Of a DNA stretch of 64,000 bases, positions 25,336 through 35,603 are shown piece after piece. Both the position numbers and the translations under genes were made by a program. Origin of the DNA: Sipunculus nudus (Eukaryota; Annelida; Sipuncula; Golfingiida; Sipunculidae); contig CM049316.1 of assembly GCA_026874595.1 (NCBI GenBank), forward strand, positions 21,971,839 through 22,035,838, in the 5' to 3' direction. The first letter of the stretch is position 1. Every line of letters begins with the position of its first letter. The notes under the pieces are model-generated. The model did no database searches and was not told the origin of the DNA. It saw only the letters and a list, made by a program, of their open reading frames with translations.

Positions 25336-25837
25336 AACACCAATATATAGCTATCATTGTGTATTGTACGTAGTAATGAATATCCAGTTGCTGCACCAGA
25401 TGATTAGGTTACATAAAAGAAGGAATGAATCCATTGCACCATACTTAATGTGGGCAATGTTAGGCGTGTGCACGTATCAAGTTATCGAATAATGTTACAT
25501 CAACCGGAAATTAAGTAAGGTACGATGAGACCTAGTCGTTTCTAGAGAGGGCAGACCTTTTATGTCACTCTACACGCCATGACGCCAGAGAGTAAGTCTT
25601 ATATGAGTGAAGCTTCTAACTATCTTAACCGAGGTTTTCTCTAAGCTAAACCTTGGTAGTAAACCATTTCCCTGAAAAGATAGGATATAAGGTACTAGGA
25701 GATATCACCATGTAATTTCATCTACATTGGTAACCATTACATCAACTAATGGTGTTCAAATTCGGTCACAGTCTTGGTCAGCGCCAAAAAAAATCACTGA
25801 ACGGTAAAATCATATTGAAAATATTATTATTATTATA

Positions 25838-25874
25838 AGTAGTAGTAGTAGTAGTAGTAGTCGTAGTAGTAGTA
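25838..25874. repeat. (AGT)n trinucleotide repeat
   Basis: About eleven AGT units with one C interruption, directly abutting the MITE that follows. Confidence 0.92.
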
Positions 25875-26039
25875 CTGTAAAACCTGTGTAATAAGACCAC
25901 CCATAGGACAAGCTAATTCACAGGTCATCTATTAGACAGTCAGTTTTAACCAAATGTGAAAGCTTTCATATTACTCGAGGATGGTATTAATAGACAGGTG
26001 GTCTTATCAGACAGGTGGTCTTTCAGACAGGTTCCACTG
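25875..26039. mobile_element. 165-bp MITE, Tc1/mariner-superfamily style, TA flanks
   Basis: The left end CTGTAAAACCTGTGTAATAA and the inverted right end CAGTGGAACCTGTCTGAAAG both run into AGACCACC, giving imperfect terminal inverted repeats of about 27 bp. TA lies on both sides (25873-25874 and 26040-26041). TA target sites and CAGTGGAACCT-like ends fit pogo/Tigger-type or related non-autonomous elements; the family name is inference. The right end holds a partial duplication of the CAGGTGGTCTT motif. Non-coding. Confidence 0.8.
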
Positions 26040-26289
26040 TAGTAGGATTGGCAGTGTATCATAATAATTAATTCTTATGATATGTTTGATTAAGTTGTAT
26101 CACCTTAACATTCTAATGTGATTAAACAGTGTCTTTCACCACTAGACGACGTCGTCCCCCCCCCCTGTTAATAGAGAATAGTTGAATTCTAGAGGCGTTT
26201 AAATATGTTTTTCAGCTGGCCTGTCCTTGAACTTAAATTATTAAATATAGTCGTTTAATATATCATGGCGAATATCTACCCGCTCACTA

Positions 26290-27520
26290 ATATATCATTA
26301 AACAACAAAACTGCTAATGGAACAATCGTAAACATAGAACATTGTGGTCCAGAGCCAGTCGAGGCGCTAATGTGTTGATGATCCAATAGCGTGTCACACG
26401 GTACTCCGTGTGGTTCCAGGTTGTTTAAATATGATAGAGCATTTTGATGTAAATTAAATCTGACTGCGGAAGGACACCCTGGTGCAAGTACACTCACGCC
26501 TAAAAAGTGAAACAACACCTTTTAACAGAAACAATATAATTAAAAGAAAAGATATGACAAACGTTATACTCACACTATCAGAGCAAAGTAAATACCATCA
26601 CAGCTCTGGAGTTATTCCTATTAACTCACAGGAACAACTCGGGAAACATAAAAGAGTCATATGACACACGTAAACACAAAGTTCTCCTCTGGGTGACGAC
26701 ACAGACACTGCATTAACAACACAACACAACACACGAACAAGGAAAGTCTTTACGGCGCCCGCGAATCCAGTATCGCTCCAGTGAATATATTCAATACGCC
26801 GATAGTCCGTTCAATCTGTCCGGCCTATGGCACGTGCACAGGCGTACGGCTCCAATCTGCCAAACGATTAGCAGTCAGGCTTCCGCCCCGCGTGGTCGAT
26901 CCCGTAAACCACCCTACCTTCAGGACTCGGTGGTCCTGATACAAACAGTCTTACACAATCCATAGATTTCAGGTCCTGACAGCATGAGTATTCCCTCGTG
27001 GAATATCACTGACCTGTTGCCGGCCCGGTATGTAGGATCCGGCCCTCCACTGAGACATCTGAACGCGTGGACAATAGTCTTTTTTCCCGACGACTAAAAG
27101 CAGTTAATCGGCAACTCACACCCGCAACGAAGTCTGCACCAAGGTTTCTGTCGGCTAACACTTGTCGACTGCCAGTACTTTCCCAGTACGCGACTCTGAG
27201 GAGACTTCGTCCCGCTACCTCGTCATGACATCAACAGCACCTCCGTACACACGCAGTTTTTAACAGATATCCCCCTGTTCCACCCCTTTGGGGTCTTATA
27301 TAGTGATGCACCCGGTCAACCCCTGGCTTAGCCAATCAGCGCCAAGCTTACCCTCCGAACTACATTCCCGCCATTCCTAAACCCGGCGCACACCCGCTTA
27401 CGACATACAAAAGAACCTGAATTAAACCTGTTCTCTAAATTGGCTTGTCACCGCTCTCTGGTGACATCACTAACCCAATTAAAAGAAAGTACACCGCATT
27501 GTCACCATTCCCTGGTGACA
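26290..27520 (-). promoter_or_regulatory. GC-richer minus-strand promoter/leader block, probably an LTR
   Basis: This block is GC- and CpG-richer than its surroundings. Toward the minus strand it has an ATTGG (CCAAT) box at 27332-27338, a TATATAA box at 27296-27302 some 30 bp further on, and about 1 kb of leader without a long reading frame. A lone CCAAT plus TATA followed by a long non-coding leader is typical of retroelement LTRs, or of a promoter with a long 5' exon. No gag or pol follows within the window, so a solo LTR or an orphan promoter are both possible. Ends were not resolved. Confidence 0.4.
27447..27519. repeat. Two 19-bp hairpins, GTCACC-N7-GGTGAC type
   Basis: GTCACCGCTCTCTGGTGAC at 27447-27465 and GTCACCATTCCCTGGTGAC at 27501-27519. 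The arms are 6 and 7 bp perfect inverted repeats, and the two copies start 54 bp apart. They lie upstream of the minus-strand TATA box. Confidence 0.8.
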
Positions 27521-28009
27521 TAGCGATCCTGAAAGTGTTGACCTCGCTTGATATCTCTCTTTATACCTCAATATCTCACCGTTTTTACTTTCAATAGAGA
27601 CAAAAAAAAATGTTACACGTTTTACCCAGAGTTACCCAGAGTTCGTGTGTTTCTGTGCGCATCAGGTTTCGAACTTAAGACCATACATGCAATAAGATAT
27701 AGGGAACATGGTACAAATGCTGCCCGATCTCATGTATTGAAAGAGCAGTTTATATTTTCAATGCCGCTTCAAGCTGCCCGTGCACGGCTGAGCAAATAAA
27801 AAAATTAGATCAAGATCTTTTTAAAAGCAAATCATGAATAACAGTCCAACTATTCCCTTTGTAAGTTTTATTAATTTTTTCTAATTTTCATTTGTTTGAA
27901 ATATACTAAAATATTATGAAAGAAACACAACCTCTAACAAGCATTCTGGGCGTAAGCAGTTCGCGCCAAAAATGTGTTTGAAAAAGCATTTATATAATTA
28001 TTATGAACA

Positions 28010-29600
28010 AAACATTAACACGATTATAACCAGATGAGTCACATCAAGATTCAAAACAGAACTTTACACATCGGAGCACAACATATTGCCCATGACCGTT
28101 CTTTTCTATATTCACATTTCAGTTATAGCGGAAGCAAGATGACAGGTCATGGTTATGCATACTTTCAATTACATTTTTGAGTTGCCCACCTCTATTGTTA
28201 ATCATTCCCTTATGCCGTCGTTTATCTGTCGTCTGTCTTCTTTTCTTCATCTGGTTGTCAGTAGTTTTTATCTCAGAAACCTCTAGATTATCATGTAACT
28301 TAGTGAGGTAAGGACCAAGTTGTTTTAATACATTGATTGATAGCACAAATAACGCTAACATTACGTACATGAACATGGGTGAACTCATAGATGTAAACCA
28401 GTAGCAGTATATTTATATACCTAGGGCAGCATGGAGTTGAAGTGTTCCTCTGAAACAGAAGAGACAAAATGCTAATCAACTACTTCACGAGTTTTAACTG
28501 ATTTTTTATTGATTCATACATCTCCTGGTATTTGTTTCCGTTTTCCGTTTCTCCCATATACCATGATGTATGTTTATTTTACCATTTGTTTTTTCCAGTT
28601 ATCAACTGTTCTTTATACTTAATATTATCAATAACCTACATAGGAGGATGTAACAAAAACAGGTTTCTTTTTCATTAAGAATCGCAATATTCAGAGATTT
28701 TGAATCACAACTGTCAAATATCAATTATTATATCATGGCCAAGCTTGCTACAAGACGCTTACATTTTAGAAGCGTGTGTGATAAGCCCGACACCGGAAAG
28801 CAAGGCTATTCATTAGGCATAAAAAAGGTTCAGTTCTCAGGCACCTCTTTTTAGAAATCAGTGCGGTTGGACGGTATTTCTTTTTTTATCTTTTTTTTCT
28901 GTATGTTTCGATATAAATGTCGTATGATCAAGGAAAAGCATGAAAATAACAAATTTTGTTGCCAAAATATTTTTTATGGGGGGGGGTTGAATTATTATTA
29001 TTATATATTTTTTTTTGCCTTTATCTTTCACTTTATTGCCTCTGCCAGAAAAGTATGTGTTCATCTTCATTCCAGTGTGAGTTTGTTTGTTTGATCACAA
29101 CATATCTCACTCAGTCTTGAAATTTTCGGGAAACTTCTGAATGGGCGAAGAAGAAACGATAAGATTTTGACGTGGATACGTCACATGATCTGGATACGGA
29201 ATGTCGTCAAGGATTATTCAGAAATGCATAGCCAGTAATGCACTGATGACACCTGGGATTTAGAGACTAGTAAGTGAATGCAATCACAGTTTTTGGAGTA
29301 TCCCCCAATAGGGACATCCACATGGAGGACACTTGCATTCCGTAGATTGTAGATCTCTAGTTATTAGATCATTTTATGGCTGCCTCTGGCAGTCCACCAG
29401 AACATAGCATCAAGTCTCAAGAAGCGAAGAAATCCGATTACTTGGCCATGACCTCTTTCCTGATTTATTGCTCCAAACTGCTCAGGGAATAAGACCTTTC
29501 TATATCTGGTATCTTGGGATTGCAAAAGCAATTCCAAGATATTAGCAATATGTCTTATACGACACTGCTGCGTGGAGACATATGTAGAAACAGGCATGGA
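28010..29600 (+). repeat. Mosaic of dispersed-repeat modules
   Basis: Four modules found elsewhere occur here: 28010-28130 (partner 7860-7990), 28820-28965 (partner 9240-9370), 29050-29355 (reverse complement of both tandem copies at 41228-41940; same sense as 49455-49835), and 29400-29600 (partner 9000-9190 and reverse complement of 39880-40080). Nothing coding was recognised. The constant association of these modules suggests pieces of one larger mobile element. Confidence 0.65.
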
Positions 29601-30364
29601 ATCGAAGGTTGTATTTTTATGGGGGTATCAGTGACACTAAAGAGAAGGCAAACACAGAGATAAATCAACTGAATATTGAGTAAGAAGCGCAGCACAACAC
29701 AAGAATGATCAATAAACTTCAGTTTTTCTCAATAAATGACGTTCTGGAATTTAGAATATTGAGTCAACTTGTTTTCAACGCTTCATTCAAATTAGTCCCT
29801 GTGTTCGTCATTCTAAATTCGTCAGCACGAATAAGATATATCAGTATAATAGCCACTCCCACGCTTTTTATATTGGAAAGTCATGTCCGAATTTATCTTT
29901 AATTGAGCAAAGGTTTTCTTCGGGCTGAAACACGAAAACAACATGAAAGGATTCCTAAATACACATAAATATAAATTTGATAGTCAGACCGACATTCATC
30001 AGGAAGTCTGGGCAGATTTGGGGTTTTCTACACTGTCGTAAGTATCTCAAGCCTAAATTTATAATTATATTGACAATATAGCAAATTGATTCAGAGATTT
30101 CTTAAACTCCTGTTAACTGGTTCTGAAGAAAAGTATTTATATTAAACCATTTTCCCAGTCCCCCCCCCCTTGTGATGTACCCTTAAATCCTTAAGAAATG
30201 TGGGGCAATTAAGATACCAGAAAAGCTGGATTAAACATATAATAGTCCAGTTTGCATTTAGAGCATTTCAATGTATTGCTGTATAGCAAGCAGGTCACAG
30301 TCTGATTCAAACTTCCACCTCTTAGCGTAGCGGCTCATAGTTAAACATGTATTTACAATCGATC
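29601..30364. other. Intergenic spacer
   Basis: No gene or repeat recognised apart from a short C run near 30162. Confidence 0.45.
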
Positions 30365-32140
30365 ATTTATTTATTTATTTATTTATACATATATTTTACC
30401 AGGATGGCCCCTTCAGCATGTTCAGCTGTTTTTCGATGGGGTCCTGGAAATATCACAGAGAAATATACTTTGATAAGGAGATATACATTATACACTCATA
30501 TTAAAATAGTTATTGAAAATAAATAAAATGTTTAAAACAATGATCTAAACATACACATATTTAAAACATAGATTGCTACTTATGACACAAATGTAATCAT
30601 ATACAATTATAAAGGTCGAGTAACTGAAATTCTGTTTAAAACATGGAAATCATCATAGAAAGGATATATATAGTTGTTTAAAACGCTTAACATCAGTTAC
30701 GTGTCTTAGATTATTGGGAAGTTGATTCCAGTGGTGCGGGCCTGCGTAAAAAAAGCTTGATTTAAATCTGTCACTTCTCGTTTTTATGATGGCAAGATTG
30801 CCACTTGTCGTGTGACGTGTATTGTATGGGTTACGTGCATATTTGAGACCATGTCTAAAAGTAGGAGGTGCATCACCAAATAAACATTTAAAACTAAAAG
30901 ATTTACAAAATTGCGATATCTCTGTTCCACGGTCATCCAACCTAACTGAATTATTAATGATGCTGGAGAGGTATTTATATCGAAGAATTTTTTTGTAACA
31001 ATACGGGCAGCTTTATTTTGGAGTCTCTGGATTTTTTATTTGTACATTTTCGAGCATCCACCCCAAACAGAAATACAGTAATCAATATGGCTTTGAATAA
31101 GAGAATGATATATAAGTTTTAGAGTTGGTGTTAGAAGAAACTTGCTAAGACGGTAAAGGACATGTTATTTTGTGATAATTGTATCGTAAATATAATCAAC
31201 ATGATCCTTCCATTTTAAGCGGGAGTCGACGATTAAACCCAAAAGTTTCGTGTTATTTTCGGGAATTAATGTAACATTATTAATGTTAATATTTTTGGTA
31301 AAATTAGAGTTATGACTGAATATCACAATACTCGATTTAACAGGATTGATACATAAATGATTTACTCTGAACCATTTGTCAATCTTGCTTTGTAAATGGC
31401 TGATTGCATTATCGGCGGAATCAGCACAGGTAATCAGTGTGATATCGTCAGCATAAAGTATACACTTGTTATTCATATAGCTCGGGAAATCATTCATATA
31501 AATAAGAAACAGTATAGGCCCTAGTACTGTGCCTTGAGGAGTACCGATGTTTACGGTAGAAGTTTTCGAAATTGAACCACAGGAGGAAACGAACTGGCGC
31601 CTGTCGGATAAGTAACACTTGAACCATGCGAGCTCTACATTTTTTTATTCCATACTTCTGAAGTTTTCCGAGCAATATAGAATGATCGAGGCTGTCAAAA
31701 CCCTTTTTTATTTCCATAAAGCACGCAGCTGTAATGTTATTATTATCAAGGTTTGTAAGACATTCATCGACTATCGTGTGTAAGGCTAAATGAGTTGATC
31801 GATTTGGTAGGTATGCGAACTGTTTATCAGTAAACATTTTATTTTTAATAAGGTGTGCGACAACATGGCATTTTACAAAATGTTCTAAAATTGTTGGGAC
31901 ATGTCAAGTGACGGAAATAGGACGATAATTGGTAGGGTCACACTTGGTACCAGAATTGAGACTGGTATAACATGCTTCTGTTATAAAAAAACGCAAAAGA
32001 TCATGCTTGTGCAACTGAATACCCATACCATCTTACTCGATGTATTGCAAAGGAAATGAAACTTGTTCTATCTCTTCTTGCATTTCTGGCAATGTTATTG
32101 AAAAAAAAACAGGATGTTGGTCAAACATCTTAAATGATAC
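30365..32140 (-). mobile_element. 5'-truncated CR1/Jockey-type LINE with (AAAT)n tail
   Basis: On the minus strand a reverse transcriptase coding region is followed by a 3' untranslated region and ends in AAATAAATAAATAAATAAAT (plus-strand 30365-30386). A short-period microsatellite tail in place of poly(A) is characteristic of CR1/L2-like LINEs. The 5' side stops within the N-terminal part of the RT domain near 32140, the usual outcome of incomplete reverse transcription. The endonuclease and any ORF1 are absent. Confidence 0.85.
30653..32100 (-). pseudogene. Reverse transcriptase of the minus-strand LINE (broken)
   Basis: Reading 32100 to 30653 on the minus strand: NYRPISVT (about 31920), QFAYLPNRSTHLALH, KKGFDSLDHSILLGKLQKYG (motif A, with Ile-Lys-Lys before the GFDSLDH), GTPQGTVLGPILFLIYMNDF (motif B, frameshifted), CILYADDITLIT (motif C, intact Asp-Asp), then KLLGLIVDSRLKWKDHVDYI. 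The C-terminal tail reads ARNPYNTRHT, FFYAGPHHWNQLPNNLR and VTDVKRFKQLYISFL. Frames shift at about 31500, 31165 and 30950. The wording fits CR1/Jockey-superclade elements of marine invertebrates. Catalytic aspartates survive although the ORF does not. Confidence 0.85.
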
Positions 32141-34321
32141 CTAAAAAACAAGTGTCAATACAAATGAGGAAGCAAATATTAAAATAATAGGATCTCTGTT
32201 TTCATGACGATATTATTGAAACTAAATGATGGCAAGTAGTATTTTGTATGTCACCTTGGAATTCTGTGTATTGATTATAGCATTTTACTGAAAGTTTTTT
32301 TTTATAAAGTCTGAATAATAGTTTTGGTTTTAAATCAATACCTGGCATAAATGAAGACGTTTTATCAATACAATGGCCATATCACGGGTTTCCTTATTGG
32401 TAATCATATCCACAATGAACGTTCCGTGAGCGCAGGTCATTCTTGACATTATTATTTGTATGGGTTAGTTGGACTTTGCTTTAGAACAGAACAGACTAGA
32501 AAGCAAACGTGAACATTTCCCAGATTCAAACCCTAATCAGATTGGTGTGTATCGGGAAGCCTGAATGGATTCTCATTCATCCACAAATATATCGTGCCAT
32601 ATTCTTGAATTCTAGGGGGAACACTATTGTTATTCAACAGACAGGGTCTGCCGAAAAAAATCGTAAACACGAAAAATTTTCCATATTCTAAACAAAATTA
32701 ATAAATTTAAGACTGTCATAGACCTTTCTTTATGACAAAGCCATTTCTAACGGTTGCCACTTGGATAAAAAGACGGCTTCGTTTTGCCTTTTTCTTTATG
32801 TCTGTTTATCGATACACATCATGGTAGGGGTTTCTTTCATTTCTAAGTTGATTTCCGTCTCATGTTTCTGTATTTGCGCTTGATAAACTATTGAAGAGCA
32901 TTATGCAGATCATGATATCAGTTTTTGCGATTTTGCGAAAAGAATGCAATAAAAGGAAGTGAAAGCCGATCTTTTCAAAAGACTGGTACTCTTATAGAGC
33001 TTCCATAAAATAAAGAAAATCCATATGGTTATACAGTGGTTCTATGGTGTCATATGTTTTTTTCTGTCGGTGATTACAAAGAACATGGCAATACACCTTT
33101 TGCGCTTAAATCTAGACAATCTTTGTTTTCTTTATAAATCTTTTCTTTCAATTAGGAACGACAAAGAAATAATAATCTGTAACAAAAAAAGGAAGAAACA
33201 TTTTATGCTTTCAAAAAATAAATTTGATTATAATAAGTTGCCCCAAAAAGGCAGTAAATACTGGAAATGATTCGGACCCTAAAGGTTCTCAAAGGGTCCC
33301 AATTCCTAAAATGGCAGCTTTCTAGTGATATTTGATTTCCGATGGGTCTGAAATTTGATTGTACACATCAACTGCAGGTGTATACCTTCGTTACAACGTT
33401 CAAGTAAATTCATGGAATGGTTCTTGGCAAACCTTGTTGCAATACGGAACACGCCCGAATAATTTGTTTGCTGTGATATGGAAAAAAAATATTTAAAAAA
33501 AATAGTTACAGGGCCCCTGAGATTAATTTCGAATCATTCCATTCCTGTCAAATATTATTATTACAACTTCTTTAAAAGTAATAATACTTCTTTAAAATAC
33601 AATCATCTTTCTAGATATCGTTTTGATCTTGATAGTATTAATGATAAAAAGCAAAGCTTTTGGTGCATGTGCAGTTCTTGACCCTGACATTTTATCGTTG
33701 TAACATTATAACTCGGAGCAAATAGGTATCGAAGATATTTCGAAGCATGTTACTTTTGTACTTTGCAAGATTTTACATTTAATATTGCTATATTTATGCT
33801 TAAGATACCACTGTCCTGGAGCCAAAAGTCGAGGTGGTAAACCTCGGTTACTACTGTAAGTGCAAAGCGATGTCCAAGACGAAGGTACCTGCTTTCATTT
33901 TTCCCCAGTGTAGGCATTAAACCTTTGCTCATTGGAATACAAGTCGCGCTTGTTACGAAAAGACGTCAGTTAAGATCATTACCAGCCGTTTACCCATTTT
34001 TTTCAGGTCTGTAATCATTTGACAAGTTTCAGGCATCATCCCTCTTTAGCGTCAAATGAAGTTTGGACACGTTCCTACCTTCCCCGCCAGAGGAAGATCA
34101 AAGTAAATCTCTCGACAGAATCCATTTTTAATGAATGTTTGCCATTTTTGTTAATGTATTAACTGTCGTTTTTCAACGTTGGATAAGCACCGCATTGCCT
34201 TATTACCGTATATTGCATACTGATGTGCTTTTGTAGGTGATATGCCGTAATGAGCCCACAGTGCAATCGTGATCAATTTTCTTAACGGGTATTCGGTAAG
34301 TCGATGACATTTTGCCAGTTA
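32141..34321. other. AT-rich intergenic region
   Basis: Short frames only, none with recognisable domains or coding-like composition. Confidence 0.5.
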
Positions 34322-34441
34322 CCAGGTTAGGGACGGCAGCAGTTTTAAGGACGTCCTTGGATTAAGGTCGTTCCGTCCTTTCTTTTAAGTACATATTTAA
34401 ATCGAAGGACGTTCTTAAGACTATGGTCAACCCTGACCTGG
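34322..34441. mobile_element. 120-bp MITE, PIF/Harbinger-style, TTA flanks
   Basis: The left end CCAGGTTAGGG and inverted right end CCAGGTCAGGG continue inward as matching arms (TTTTAAGGACGTCCTT against TCTTAAGAACGTCCTT), so the whole unit is nearly one palindrome. TTA lies outside both ends (34319-34321 and 34442-34444). Three-base TTA/TWA target sites are the PIF/Harbinger signature, which is the basis for the assignment. Confidence 0.82.
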
Positions 34442-35603
34442 TTACGTTTCAAAAGTTACAGAAGCGGGGGGGGGGTCATTAGTCTTCCTGTGTTAGACCT
34501 CTCCTTTTTTTCCTAAATACTGGATCCGTACTTTACTAAGCCGATCCTTGGAACGGGTAAAAACACTGTTTGTAACAGCAATGAAATGACTCTGAGCCTG
34601 CTGCACTTAAAATTTATTTACGGCCAGTTGAAACATTTTTTCTTGATCATGATAGTATATAGGCAGAGTGTGGCTTGCTAACCGTTCAATAAAGATTTGC
34701 TGAAAATCAATATATGAAATGATTAGAATACGTGTGTGTTTGCGCGTGCCGTTGTTGATAGGAAAGTGTGCATGATATCAGAGATATGATATTTTTGTGT
34801 GATCACGCCCATAAAAGATCCTCTCGTGGTAAATTTGGTACCCTATGGCCACTTTGCTTTTCAATATAGTGTTGTGGAACTTATATATACCAGGCAGAAA
34901 TTGATCTTCAAGCTTTTCCCGTGAAAACAAATTTTTTTTACAAAATGTTTCCGTGTGCAATGCATGTATGTGTAAATTGTTCTTACGTTGTGTCTCATGT
35001 TCTTTTCTTCCTACTTCATCCTTAAATATATTTATTTTTGCTGGTGTCAAATTTTAAACTCAAACTTTGTTATATACTTGCAAAATATTACTTACTCTGT
35101 GAAGTCTTTACTACTAACACACATGGTTACGTAATTTACCTTGAAACAAATACTATCCAACGTACTGATCGGACTTCATGACCTTCATGTTCATACCAAC
35201 GCCATCTTCTATTTAGAGGCGCCGGTGCATTTGAGGGATCAAATTGTGACGCCCACAAACCCTACCAGCAGTGTCATACTCTTGTGAGTCCGATTCTGTG
35301 CAGTGGGACCCTGGTATTAAGAGAAAACGACAGAAGACTGGTACCCCACTCTTTTATCGTCCTCAGCCAATCATATGACAGTTGCTAAAACTTATGATCT
35401 CGAGATTTCAATCCCTGACAAATTAACTAAATACTTACACGGCGTCGCTCTCGAATCCCCAGTCTGGGGCTCATATGGACAGGTCTCGAACATATCACCG
35501 ACATTTTCGTCATTTTATTGGATTCTTTTAATACATGTTGCTGGATGGCAAAACGGAAACGTACATGTTTGTGGCAGAGTATATGTAAAATCATTAGCTA
35601 AGG
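34442..35603. other. Intergenic spacer before the tandem array
   Basis: A G8 run at about 34467. A 92-codon open frame (35375-35653) runs into the repeat leader and has no recognisable domain, so it is not called as a gene. Confidence 0.45.
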
